From assembly GCF_008728515.1 (NCBI RefSeq), contig NC_044985.1, forward strand, positions 77,600,155 to 77,664,154: a stretch of DNA of 64,000 bases, given 5' to 3'. This document shows positions 37,305-49,819 of this stretch, piece after piece (position 1 is the first letter of the stretch; each line of letters starts with the position of its first letter). The notes beneath the pieces were generated by a model, which did no database searches, was not told where the DNA came from, and saw only the letters and a list, made by a program, of their open reading frames with translations. The translations under genes and the position numbers were made by a program. This stretch comes from Papio anubis. Its lineage: Eukaryota > Chordata > Mammalia > Primates > Cercopithecidae.

Positions 37305-38759
37305 ACTATTGATCAATTTAATCAAGTTGACATTCATTGAACATTCCACCTAACAACAACAGAATATATATTGTTATTAATTGCAGGTGGAACAATCATC
37401 AAGCTAGAAAATATTGTGGGTTATAAAACAAATCTCAATAAATTTGAAATGATTCAATTCTTACAAATATTTTATCTGACCCCAACTAAATTCATTAGAA
37501 AACAATAATAGGTGTCTTTGGAAAAATCACAAATATTTGGAAATCAAATAATGAATGTTAATTAAGTACCCATGAGTAAAAGGGAAAACCTGAAGTATTT
37601 TGAACTGAATAGAAATACTACATATCAGAAGTTTTGAAATGGCATTGAAACATTACTTAGGGGGATATTATAGTATCAAATGCCTACAAAAAAATTTAAA
37701 AAATAGTCTCAAATCAATAATATCAGCTTCTGTATTTCAAAAAAAGGAGAAAGAAGTAGAAAGCAACTGGAACAGAAAATAATTGGAAGAAATAATATAA
37801 AAACAAAGCAGAATACAGCAAAATATGAAACAAAAATGTGTATAAAACCTGACTCTTTGAGAAAAAAGATCAGTAATATTGATGCAATTTTAACCAGACT
37901 ATGAAAATGGAAGAGCAAAAGTGGCCAAGACCAATTAAGAGCTAGGAGGTGACATTACTAAAAACTCTACATAAATTAAAAGAATAATAAGATAAAATGA
38001 TGAACAACTGTATGCCTAAAAGTTGGTCAGCTTAGGTTAAATAGATAAATGCTGTACCTTGAAAGATACAACCTATAAAAATTTACTTAAGATGATAAAT
38101 AACCTGAATGGTCATATATTAAATTTATTTAAAACCTTCTGACAAAGGTATCTTCTGCCCCAGATTGCTTCAGTGATAAATTCTACCAAATTTTTCAAGA
38201 AGAGATAATAGTAGTTACACCAAAAAAAGATTGAGAAAATTGAAAATGAATTAATTCTACCCCACTCCTTCTAAAAAGCAGGTTTTACCTTAATAGTAAA
38301 ACCAGAGAATTTATTATAATAAAAGAATATTGCACAAGTCATAAACATAGGTGTAAAATTTATTTAAAAATTAGTATTTTTGAGTTTAATAATACATAAA
38401 AAGGATAAAATATTTTGATGAAACCTTTCTAGGGATAAAGGGATAGTTTAGCATGTGAAAATCAATCAGTGGAATTTACCATATTAATATTTTTAATTAT
38501 ATTATCATCTACATATATTCAGAAAAAGCATTCAACAGAATCATACATTGATTCCACGTAAAAATCTTCACAAAATAGAAATCGATTTATTTAACCTCAT
38601 ACAGACATCTTCAGAAATTATCAGACTTAATAATGAAAGAATGAATGTGTTTCTCCTAAGATTAAGAACAAGGTAAGAATGCTTGTTCTCACCACTTCTA
38701 TTCAACATTCCCATGGAAGTTATGGCATCTCTGTGTGCTTTGCTCCTATATATATTTTT

Positions 38760-38940
38760 CACATTTTAGAAGACTATGGCCAGATAAACTTCATAAGGAC
38801 ATGTCTTTTGCTCGACAGGTTGTATTCATTATACGTCCAGTACCAAATATTTTTCTGACATCTAGAAAGTAGCAAATAAATATCAGTTAAATGGCTGAAC
38901 AAATAGACACATGAATGAATGAATGAATGAATGAATGGAC
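38760..38940 (+). repeat. Possible L2 3' end with (TGAA)n tail
   Basis: 'tgacatctagaaagtagcaa' followed by 'ataaatatcagttaaatggc' and a (TGAA)6 array at 38912-38937 resembles the L2 3' end ('gcacatagtaggtgctcaataaatatttgttgaatgaatg'). Confidence 0.5.
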
Positions 38941-41900
38941 CAATTGATAAGGATCACGCTTCTGTGGTTAAGTCACTAGTCTTGCCGTGAACCTTATACC
39001 TCTGATGAAAATCATAAAGTCTTTTGTCTATAGGAAAGGAAAATAAAATTATGAGTAGATATTTTCCTTTCTTTCAAATACTTACGTGATATTTATATTA
39101 TTTATGATAAATGATTTATTGCTTAATTTATTTTTTAAAAAACCAAAAATTTAAATGAATTGTGTATAACATTTACACTAAAATGTAAATTAATTTAAAT
39201 ATATTATGTCAGCTAATATTACTCTTGAATAAAATTAATAGTCTATTTTTAGACTAAAATATTAAATTATTATGAAATCACTTCACTCGAGCCCAAAGTG
39301 TAATGCAAAGTAAAATGAAAACTCTGCCTTACTTCGGTTATCCAGGTTTAATGCCTAGAAGGAAACAGGCATGGCAGATGGCAATGCAGGGCCCTGGTGA
39401 GGTTTGGTTGCCACTGAGACTGATTGTGCAAATTCAAAGTCAGAGAGAGACACACTCCTGCCAATCTTCAGCTTAGTTGATCCTCACATATTAACTGTCT
39501 TTCTTTTTCCCTGGAACAAAAGTACAACAAAATATTTTAACAATAATGCAAAAATCTAGGTAAGTGAATGTTGAGTATAATGTTTGTAATACTTGTTGAC
39601 CTAGTTATGCCTTATCTGTTGTTGTTGACATTTGAGAAGAAAATCATTCTTGTTAGTCCAGACTATTTAAAAGCGACGTTTTATTTTCCAAAATAAAGAA
39701 GTAATCCACCTTCTCGTGATTATATTCAAAATGCCTTATTCTTGGATTAAGAGCTTTTCATTGCAAAATAGGGGGTCTAATAGTGAAAACAGTTCAATTA
39801 AATTGCAGTGAAATTATACTCTCAGACATATTTTCCCAGCTTCTGATCATTTTAAGTAAAGAAGCTTCTATGTGCTACTTGTAGGACCCAAAAGTTTAGC
39901 TTCTTTTCAATCATTTTTTAGTTGTCATAGAAACAAATGGTACAGAAGCAAAGTCAAAATAACCAGTTTAACAACTCTCGCTTGTTGTATCTAAGCTGTT
40001 CTATTTAATTATGGAAAACATAAGCTGTTTAAAAAATATGAAGAAATCTTTGCTAGTTTTCAGAATATAGACTTTTGATTATGTTTCTATAGACTAAAAT
40101 GTATTTTTGTTGCATATAGGTAATGCATATTCCAAATGAGTACTACTTTTTAAAATAAGTTATTATCATTGCCTTTTAACTAATGAATACAAAGCTTTTG
40201 AGGTCAAATTCTTTTAGAACTTATTTATTCATTTGTAATAACAGGCTTTAATCTATTTTAGGTTATTACCCTCAAATGTTAGGGTATTTCCCTCAAATGG
40301 TTCTGTGAAAATTTAGAAACTATATTAATGATTATTATCTACCTATACTCTTTCCAATAAAAGAGATTCGGCAACGATACCCAAAATATCTCTTTTTATT
40401 TGAATTAAATGTTCTTTAAATAAGTTTTACTTTAAATATCACAAGAGTGTAGCAAGTAAAAGTGAAGGAAAAGTATCTATTTCTAACACTAAATCACACC
40501 TATTAAGTTAAGGAGTCATATTTCAAGAGGATAGAAAGGATTATTTTATATAATCTAAAATTTTGGTATTAATTTTTTAAAAGCTTTTCGTTTTCATATT
40601 GAAATTCTATTATCAATTAACTATACAAATACTCCTAAAGAATATCAACCCCACTCATGAGATTATGCTTCATACAAATGATTTCTTGTGCAGAGTATGT
40701 GGAAATAGAACTCCATGTGTATTGGAACCACAAATTACAAATGTGGAAATATAGAAGTTCCCACAGTTTAACTGCAGTGAGCCTGACATCTGGCAGCTAC
40801 ACTGCTGGGACTCTCCACTTGAGGGCAATTCGCTGCTCATTTTGGGGTTATTGTAACGTTTTCCCTGTGCAGCAACTTGCTGTGTCCATAATATAAATTG
40901 TCCTGAGGTAGAAAAGAAAAGCCAATCATGAACCGATGGCCAGGTGAAGCAGCTCACAAATAAAGCCATTCCTCCTTATTCTTTCCCTTTCCAAGAGGAG
41001 CATATGTCATATGTAGCATAGCACTTTTAGATGGCATGGGGTGTGGAAGACTGCCAAGTTTTCTCACTGTAGATTATAATTTGATTCTAGAATTTAGCAT
41101 TCTCCTAACACTGATTCATCCTATATTTTATAGCTTTGATTATAATTATTTTCAATAATTCCAGAAAAATTTAAATGAATAAGTCAACACTCAAAGATTC
41201 TAGTTGCAAAAGAGGTTGCATGAATTAGTTGCCCCAAGATCCAATAACCTTTGAATACACTGTTATTTTATAGCCCCTTGGAAACTCACAATGATCAGAT
41301 GGTGAGTAGCCTAATAGCATCCATGAGAAATCTGAGGTTAAAATTATGATTTATTTTTTAACCAGGATTTCTTAAATTCAGTGGTTCTTCTGACATCTAT
41401 AAGCAATATATTGAAGAAGTTGGGAAATGCTTAAGTGAAAGGTTTGGTTAATTATGATTAAATAAATATACATATATTAACATGATAGACTAAATTGCTG
41501 GTGAAATTTCATACAAATTGTAATAAAGATAGTAAATAATATCAAATGACTTCAGGCCATCTGCTTTGCATGACATATCCATGGGAAATGCTGGAAGCCA
41601 GGCTGATATTTTCACTTCCTAGAATGTTCTCTACAGGTATTGTCATTACAGTTCTTACTAAACCAGATGGGGTCATAAAGAGAAATAATAGTACCTTTTA
41701 AAAATATGCTGAATACAATGCCTTAGTGTGGGCATAGATTCTTAAAAATAACCAACAACATAGAACTAAGTAATGTGTTATTCTCAAGATTCAGAGGCAA
41801 AAATCTTCACTTTCTCACCTAATAGGAAGACTGGAGTGCACACATGCAATTTTACATTGTAAGAATGCCTTTTAGTGATTGTGTGTTCCATCTGTCACAG

Positions 41901-42479
41901 TCTCCACATTTTATCATTGACAACATTTGTGTTGCGATCCAAGAAATTGTTCCCAGCAGGTTTTATCGTATCGAATAATGGTCTTTTTTATATGGGCAGG
42001 TTGTTAAATCAGCAGCATTCTCAATTTCAGACTGGAAATGAAAATCAACACTAAACTTAGCAAATAAGTGAAACTAATGTATATTTATAGATAATTTTAT
42101 GTGCGAATTTAGAAATGTAGTTAATACAATGTAGACCGTATGAAAGTAAATAAAATGAAATAATAAAATAAAAGGGTTTCTTCAGGTAGGCTCTCTATAA
42201 AATATGACTCAATTATAGAAAGCAAAAAATGTGATCCCCCTCCTACGCATTTTACTTAATTTGACAATTAAGCCGATATGTGTTTCTGTGTTGGTTCAGA
42301 CCCACTGGAACCTCTAAGGAAAATGTCTGCTGTAAACAATTGGAATACAAGAAGTGTGGTAGTATCTGCTTTGTTTTGGTTATCTTCTTCTTCTCAATCA
42401 ACAACCCAAAAATGTGCTGGATTAAAATAATAATGATTTCATTGCATCTAGTATTGTTGTAGGTGAGTAATTCAGACAA
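38941..42479. other. Long stretch with no recognised repeat
   Basis: About 3.5 kb with no L1, Alu, MaLR or DNA transposon that I can recognise, which is unusual for this window. Open frames of 60-99 codons occur (for example on both strands at 40657-40969). They lack any family resemblance and overlap each other, as expected by chance. Confidence 0.4.
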
Positions 42480-42920
42480 ATCTCACCAGATCTATTTTCC
42501 TGTATATGGTAACTGCAGGGTCACCCAGTAGATTTCAGCTGTCAGTTGGATAAAGGGTCTAAGATAGCTTCACTCATGTTTGAAGCATGCCAGGAATTCT
42601 GGAAGGCTAGGTTCAGCTAACCTCCTTTCCATCTCCTGGTAGTATCATTTGCTCTCCAAATCTCTTTTCCAGCAGGATGGTCTGAATTCTATGGTGGCTC
42701 AGAACTCTAAAGTAAAAGGAAGAGATTTGTAGTCCTCTAAAGGACTAGATCTGGAATATATTTATTCAAAGCAGTAATAAAAGAAGGGAAAAAAAGGCCT
42801 TAATTTTTGATGAAGGAAGTATCAAAGAATTTGTTGACATTTTTAATCTACCACAGTCCAACATCTAGTCAAAAAACCTTTACATTTTTCCCACGTATAA
42901 AATATACTCACCCCCTTTAC
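42480..42920 (-). mobile_element. Possible ancient ERV-internal-like sequence
   Basis: 'taaaatatactcacccccttt' just before the MLT1 LTR, and 'cagagtctcaccttctaaat' after it, resemble a known internal repeat ('caaaatacactcacctcc ... cagaatctcatcatctaaat') whose family I cannot name. The LTR at 42921 appears to split it. Confidence 0.3.
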
Positions 42921-43272
42921 TATGGACTGAATTGTGTCTCTCCCCAATTCATAGGTTGAAGCCTCAGCCTCCAATGTGGTTGTATTTGGAAAAGAGGTCC
43001 TTGGAAAATAGATGTGGTCATGAAGGTGAGGTTTTCATGATGAAATAATTATTATTCTTATTAGAGAAAAAACACAGGAGCTTGCTGTCTCCACCATACA
43101 AGAACACAGTGAGAAGGCTGCCATCTGCAATCCAGGAAGAGGGCCCTCACCAAAAACACACCATGCTGGCAGCCTAAGCTGATGCTTCTAGCAGTACTAT
43201 GTGATATATATTTTTTGCTGTTTCATCCACCCTATTTTATATTGTTATGGCAACCCAAGCTGACTAAGACAC
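42921..43272 (+). mobile_element. MLT1C/D-type MaLR LTR, sense
   Basis: The text runs 'tatggactgaattgtgtctc', 'ttcataggttgaagcctcag', 'ggagcttgctgtctccacca', 'gagaaggctgccatctgcaa' and 'cccaagctgactaagaca'. Full length, about 350 bp. Confidence 0.9.
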
Positions 43273-43807
43273 TCTCCAAAAACTTCTGAAGTCTCACGTT
43301 TTTAGGAGGTTGACTCAAATTCCAGAGTCTCACCTTCTAAATCAGGTCTAGATGCAGTTGAATCTTCTTGACTGGAGTTCATCAAGTACAACATCTCTCC
43401 TTTAGAAAACTTAAGATGTAAAGAGACAAGATATTTGCCACGGACATACCCAGCACACAATGAATGAACATAGAGAGGCACTACTGTCGTGAACAGGGGG
43501 ATATGGGAAGAAGAGAACAATAGTTGATCCAAATCAATTCTGAAATTCACCAGAGTACACAATGCTGATTCTTTGATTAGGGGCTTGTTCTACTTTATGG
43601 GTGTAGTTCTTCATTGCTTGTAGCTTCATATTATGGGGTCTTGGCTACAATTCCTGAATTATCTTTTCTTTTCCATAAAGATGGTCTGTGTTTGCAGATG
43701 GTCTGAATACTTTCTCAGTCTATTTCCTGTATATTAAAATATTTAAGGTTGAGGAATTGGGGGTGATTTTCATTAATCAGTCTTTCAAACCAAAGACTGT
43801 TTCTGCA

Positions 43808-43842
<35 letters not shown>

Positions 43843-44344
43843 TCATGTTTTATATGAGTTATGTGTGCATGGTACTAAGGGTTACTATTATACATTAGAC
43901 AAAAGCTGCACACACAAATCTCTTTAAAACAGTCTAGCTCTGCTTTGATGGAGTCACATACTGTGGAACGATGACAATAAGAATCTTTACAGTTCTAATG
44001 TGCATTTCCTTAATATTTATCTGAGATGTCAACAAAGTGCCTGGAAACTGTATCCTTGAAATATTTATCTAGCTGCCATACTATATAAAATGTGTCCTGG
44101 ATTTTATGTTTGCCTTGAGTGTATTTCTTATTTTACAAGTCTTTTGCCATCTAGAGGGACTGGGTCTTAGAAACAGTTTTATTTTAATCTAGAAAACTCT
44201 GGCTCTTTTATATTTCCTGTAGGCTCTGCTAAAAACTGACAATTCTTCCCTTAGCAAATATCTTGTTTCTCATATTTTAACATAGGAAGTTAGAATAAGC
44301 ATTTAAACTTTGTATATTCTGCTTGGGAATCTTTCCAGCAAAAT
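43273..44344 (-). mobile_element. Possible continuation of the ancient ERV-internal-like sequence
   Basis: The first 370 bp continue the sequence interrupted by the LTR. The rest is uncertain. A (TA)n microsatellite occupies about 43807-43842. No gene was recognised. Confidence 0.3.
43807..43842. repeat. (TA)n microsatellite
   Basis: A near-perfect alternating AT run of about 13 units, with one G interruption at 43833. Confidence 0.95.
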
Positions 44345-46388
44345 TCATGAGTTTTTGTCATCAGCAAGCAAGGAAGAGTGTACTCACGAGGACCCAGCCA
44401 TGTTAGCACCCTGATCTAAGACTTCCAGCCTACAAAGCTGGGGGAGAGAAAATGAATTTCTGTTGTGTTAAGCTATCTAATTTATGGAATTTTGTTATGG
44501 TAGCCTGAGCAGACTAAGACAGATTTTAGTACCAAGAAGTGGGGTGCTGTTGTAACAAATACTTAAATGTGGTAGCAGTTTTGGAATTGAATGATGGGTA
44601 AAGGCTGGAAGAATATTTGAGGTGTATTCTAGAAATAGGGACCTTAAAGGAGATTCTTATGAGGGTTCAGAAAGAAAAGACAAGGACTGGAGAGACAGTT
44701 TCTTAAAGAATATGTAAATAATAATGAATTGAATGTGAGTGACCTATGGACATTAAGGGACATTCTTGTCAGGTTTCAGACAGAACTGAGAAACACGTTA
44801 TTGGAAAGAAGTAAAAGCAATCTTTGTAATAAAGGTGCAAAGGACTTGACTGACTTGTTCTTTAATGTTTTGTGGAAGGTAGAACTTGTTAGAGATGAAA
44901 TTGGATATATAGCTGAGGAGATCTCTAAACAAATTATTGAGGGAGTGGCTTTGCTTCTCCTGACAGTTTACATTAAAATGCAAGAAGGGGGCAACTAATT
45001 GGATAACTAATTATTAAGCAAAAAGAAACTAGGACTTGGAGATATGAAAAATTCTCAGCATACCTACGTTGCAAAAAATGAGAAAGCTTGTTCTAAAGAG
45101 AACACTAAGGACGTGACTGAGCAACCATTTTATAAAGAGATCATGAGAGTGACTCAGGAACATAAACGGCATGTCACTGAAAGCCAGGAATAGAGATGGG
45201 ATTATATCAGCACAGACACTGCCAGTTTGAAGTAAAGGAGAAAGAGAAAGTGAGCTGGAATGAAGACTGGCAGACTTCTTGGTTTCTACAAGACAGGACC
45301 ATAGAGTGACTTGGCTGCAAACATGTGCTATTTTTTGATAAGTGAACTATGACCCCAAATGTGATTCTGAGACCATCAGAACTATCTCCTTGATTTCAAT
45401 GAGTGGGGCTACCGCCTCAGTATCAACAGACCAAATGGTATTCACCTAAAGCCTTGGGGCAGGATCCCCCTGCAGAACTGTGAGGAGTAGGACCACCCAG
45501 CAGAGCCTCAGGGTCTCAACCTTCACCCTGAGGAGCTATGGGGCCAAGGTCACCATGACAATTGGTCCAGAAAGTGGGACTGCTGCATTAGTGGGCCTGG
45601 ACGGTGAGACATTGAGACAAAGATGGTTATCCTCCTCGAAACTTAAGATCTAATAAAATTTGCCTTGCTAGATTTTGAACTTGATTGAAACCCATAATCT
45701 CTTATTTCTTTTCTATTTCTCCCTTTTGAAATAGGAATATCTATCCTATGCCTGTCCCATCATTGTATTTTGGAAATCCGTAACTTGTCTTTTTTCACAG
45801 ATTCATATCTGGAGAGTCATTGGATTGTGCCTTAGGATGAATCATACCCTGAATGTCACCCATATCTGATTTAGATCACACAAATTTAGATGAGACTTTA
45901 GACTTGGACTTTAGAGTGGGTGCTGGAATGGGTTAAGACTGTGGGGCTGTTGAGATAGAATGAATGTATTTTGCATGTGAGAAGAACATACATTTTGAGA
46001 GGTTGAAACAAAGTGCTATTAATTAATTTATGTCTCCTTAAAACTCATATGTTGAAGTCCTGACAACCTATCTGGTATGAGAGAGAAGGCCTTTAAGGAT
46101 GTGATTACAGATAACTGAGTTCATAAGCGTGGAGCCCTGATCAGATAGAACTGGTGCCCTTATAAGAAGTGAAAAAGGATATCAGAGCTTTCGCCTCCAC
46201 CATATGAAGACACAGAGAGAAGGCAGCAGTCTGCAATCTAGATATGGATGGAATGGATCCCTCACAGAACATGATCATGCTGGCACTCTAAGCTTGGACT
46301 TCTAGGCTCCCAAATTGTGAGAAAAAAATGTCTTGTTTACATCACCCAGTCTATAGTATTTTATTATGGCGGCCCAAGTGAATACAAG
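44345..46388 (+). mobile_element. MaLR (MLT1-class) element with internal region, sense
   Basis: A partial 5' LTR (about 44345-44521, ending 'gcagactaagaca') is followed by the typical MaLR internal start 'gattttagtaccaagaagtg'. About 1.5 kb of internal sequence (44522-46013) follows, with text such as 'gaatgggttaagactgtggg' near its end. The 3' LTR is complete (46014-46388: 'ctcatatgttgaagtcctga ... cggcccaagtgaataca'). It has no reverse transcriptase; MaLR elements are non-autonomous and were mobilised by ERV-L. An 89-codon open frame at 44729-44998 lies in the internal region. I see no gag, pol or env motif in it. Confidence 0.85.
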
Positions 46389-47523
46389 AAGCTTTGGTTT
46401 ATTGCATGGGTATTTAAACATTAAGTTATAGTGTGCAGTAATTCCAAGATATAGCCACTTAATTTTGTGACTAATGTTTGCTTAAAAATATCAGAGGCAA
46501 ATTTTTAGAATTTATTCGGGGAGGAGTATTCAGGAGAAAAAATATGAAAAATTTGGAGAAAAACGGACTAATGTGACTAATCTAAATGATATTCACAGAA
46601 ACAGCGTTCTTATATTTTGTCTCACATCAGGGTGCAATTTCTTGCCTGAAAATTAACTATTAAACTGAAAGGCGGAAAAGGAAAATAAGGGTATTGTGAT
46701 GTTGAAAATTGACAAAAGTTTCCGTTAACATAAAAGAAGAAATTGAGCCTAAGTTTCCTCTGAGGGAAAAGATAAATTCTCGGAACTATAAATAAATGGA
46801 ATAAGTTTTGAACATTCACATATATTTTTGTATCATCTTTCTAAATTGCTATATAACCCATAGAGAACTATTCAACATGATATTTTAGGGTCATTAGCAA
46901 GATATTACATAATATATAAAACATAATGTATTTAAAATGTCCAATTCTGCATTGGTTAGGGTAGGTTCGTAAATATAATTCAGAATGATCATGCTGTGTT
47001 TTTATAGTACTTAGGTAAATGGTATAAGAACCCATGTGGTTTACTACAGATAGCTGGGTTTTCAAGGTCTTTATTGAACTGAACAGCCGGAACATGAGAC
47101 ATGATGGCATATGGGTGGTATGTGATTTAGTTCATGTTAGGAGGGGAAAACGTGATGTTCCATTGGCAGAAGACGGCATGATAATGAATATTCCTGTATA
47201 TCATGTCATGTGTGGGACCTGCTTTTACTTTTATTTTTCAATAATCCTAATTTATAGGAATTCTATTTCTGTTTTACCTATACTGATTATGTGACAGGAT
47301 CATGGCTCTCACAAGGCAAAGATGCAAAGACCTTCAGTTATAGCATGTGAGTGGGTACCATATCCTTCAACTCCAGCAGAAAATTTGGTTTGGTTTTTGG
47401 AAGGAAGCATGAATTTTATTTTTGGGGCCAAATATTTAGAGCATTTAGGTATCATTATGTAAAAAAGTGTTAAAATATGTTATTGGCTGCATTTGAAAGG
47501 GGTTTGAATTGTGCAAGTGTCTA
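46389..47523. other. No recognised repeat or gene
   Basis: Moderately AT-rich sequence. Small open frames on both strands around 46622-47294 show no family resemblance. Confidence 0.4.
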
Positions 47524-47604
47524 TTAGTTTGGTGCAAAAGTCATTGCGGTTTTTGTCATTTCTTTCAATGGCAAAAAACAACAATGACTTTTGCACCAAA
47601 CTAA
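47524..47604. mobile_element. MADE1 (mariner-derived MITE), full length; miR-548-like hairpin
   Basis: This 81-bp palindrome starts 'ttagtttggtgcaaaagtca' and ends 'gacttttgcaccaaactaa'. It is flanked on both sides by the TA target duplication (47522-47523 and 47605-47606). The outer 23 bases of each arm pair perfectly, and the inner arms pair less well. MADE1 copies are the source of the primate miR-548 family, so the transcript could fold into a pre-miRNA-like stem. Transcription or processing cannot be judged from sequence. Confidence 0.97.
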
Positions 47605-47606
47605 TA

Positions 47607-49819
47607 ACGATATGTGCAGATGATGGAGGCTCTGTAGCTCTTTCTACCAACTAGAATAACTGAACACTAAAGAAGCAACTTTTCAGGAGAAGTTGAACCA
47701 TAATTGTCACTAACAATAATTCTTTTACACAATTGATGGAGTTTGTTACTTGCAACTTCTACATGATGTTTTAAGAAAATTCTTTCTTTTCAGTTAGCAC
47801 CTCATTGTTGGTTTAAATAAGTGTAAAATAACCCTTCATTTCCAGAAACTTGGCAGTAATGAAAAGAGAAGTAATTCTGAATGTTAAGCAATAATATCCA
47901 TATTCAAAATCTATATATAACACTATCCTTAATTATTTTCCAGCACAAGACAGGACATCAATCAATTAACTAAATAAAATAACAGGATATGCAAACCTCA
48001 TTGAATGTATTTTAGTTTAGATAAAATTCTACAAAAGATAATTATATAATATATTATTTAGAGTTGTGATAAATAAACTGTAGAAGCACAGAAAAGTAAA
48101 AATTGTAAAAGTACACATTAGCAGAACCTATCAAGGAATTCTCCAGGAATATAAAAATACGGTAAAACAATCTACAAGGGCAATCTCTTGAAGATGTTGA
48201 TGTATCAATACATTTGAATATAATTCCATTTATAGTCACAAAAATATATTACTATATTTTTTTTCTTTCCATGTTTTAATCTTCTTATTATAACTTAACT
48301 TCCAAGGAATGTCCACTTAGAGAAAGAGTAAGTGAAGTTGACTTTATTATTCCTCTTAATTGGTGGCAATATATCTTACTGAAAAATAAGAAGCTGGCTT
48401 TCTGGTTTACATTTCAACCTCTGGGATGTTGTTTAATGTAATTCTGCCATGGAATAATGGATTTAGTTTTGTTTTGCTTAACAGTTCAGTTGTGAAGCTT
48501 CTTTATTAGTGGATTCATGTCAGCAATGCTACCCTGTAAGATCCACTATGAATGCCCAGCAGCTGTCTTTTCCTGATGAGTCTCAGATAAGTTCTTGCTT
48601 TTTTTTTTCATTTTTTCATTAAGATATTCTATTATCATTAATTTTCACTACTTTGTGAGAAAAGTCAAATGTCAATTTTGGAAACTTTGATGTATGCTTA
48701 TTCTATAGAAAGAAAGACACAAAAATAGTTCAATAGAGAAAAGGAGCACAGGCAATAACAGACATATTTTCCATACTTTTTTAAACTTACCATTTTTTAG
48801 AAAACAAGTGTTTTATTGTTTTTATTGCAGGAGTATAACAGTAATTCGCGTTCATGTATTAATATTTTAGAGCAAGTATGATAAGGAAAATGCAAGGTAA
48901 TAATCACGAATAATTCTAATTTCAGCGATAAATTGTGGTCTACACAATTCAATATATTGTGCATAATGTTGATTAATATGGTTGCATTATATTTCAGAAA
49001 GCGAAACGTATTATGAAATCCTCTCATTTATTTTATTTATTCTTTTATGTATTATTCTCTGTAAGCTTATAAATCTGGTACTGTTATCTAATGCTAAGTA
49101 AATATAAATAACATTTTAAAGATTATTATACATAGAGTAGAAAGCCTTCTAAATGACTTTTAACTGACTTGACAGGTTACTGCTTTCAATTATCTTGAAA
49201 TAAATACAGACTAACGCTCAAACTGAATATTTGCAGCTAAGGGGCTATCTTTTCATCTGCATGCGTACTTACATTTGTAGGTATGGAGTTAATCACATTT
49301 GTGTGCAAACCAGTTATTTCATTTATACATGTTTTTATAACTACACAATTTAATTAAAAGTAACCAAACTAGTGAAATAAGTGTGAAAGATATAGCTTTG
49401 ATAATATTGTTGAATAATTCAAAAACATGGTAAATTCAAATAATCAATAAAAACTTATGTAATTATTGGCAGGTATATCATCTATAAAGATCCACAGGAA
49501 TTTGAAAAGCATCCATGAGATTTTTTGAAAGTTGTTTTAGCACACTTTTAAGGCTTTGGCATTAGAATTTGCAGCCTACATATAGAAGTATCATTTTCAT
49601 GTGAAGAAGAGAGAAGAAACAAATCAGCAAGAGTAGGCTCTAATCTGTTCTGTATATTCAAGGAACCCTTATATGAAGACACAGTGTTGTTCGTACATCT
49701 AAGCTGACTTATAAACATAGCTTGTGCTTTTGCTTAAAATAAAGCTGTTAAAATAGGAACGTCAAATACTTGCTCAATTAACCTACTGATTAGTGATCGA
49801 CATCATGTCAGGCAAGAGA
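47607..49819. other. AT-rich sequence, nothing recognised
   Basis: About 2.2 kb without a nameable repeat. Short T runs occur at 48258 and 48599. Confidence 0.4.

Larger units (their letters stand above)
36590..38740 (+). mobile_element. Old L1 (L1M) ORF2, sense, split by an LTR
   Basis: The endonuclease-region text ('ggaactgctagaagaaatag ... ctcaataattggtagaacaa') ends near 36805. After the LTR it resumes at about 37300 with 'ttgacattcattgaacattc', 'tataaaacaaatctcaataa' and 'ggaaatcaaataatgaatg'. It continues into the reverse-transcriptase region ('gattgcttcagtgataaatt', 'cttctattcaacattcccat', 38694). The order along ORF2 is correct. It is heavily diverged, with no usable frame. Confidence 0.8.

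Noticed and set aside
40657..40969. Overlapping frames of 79 and 99 codons on opposite strands
   Set aside because: Mirror-image frames over moderate-GC DNA with no homology or splice context are expected by chance.
44729..44998. 89-codon plus-strand frame
   Set aside because: It falls in the internal region of a decayed MaLR element without recognisable motifs.
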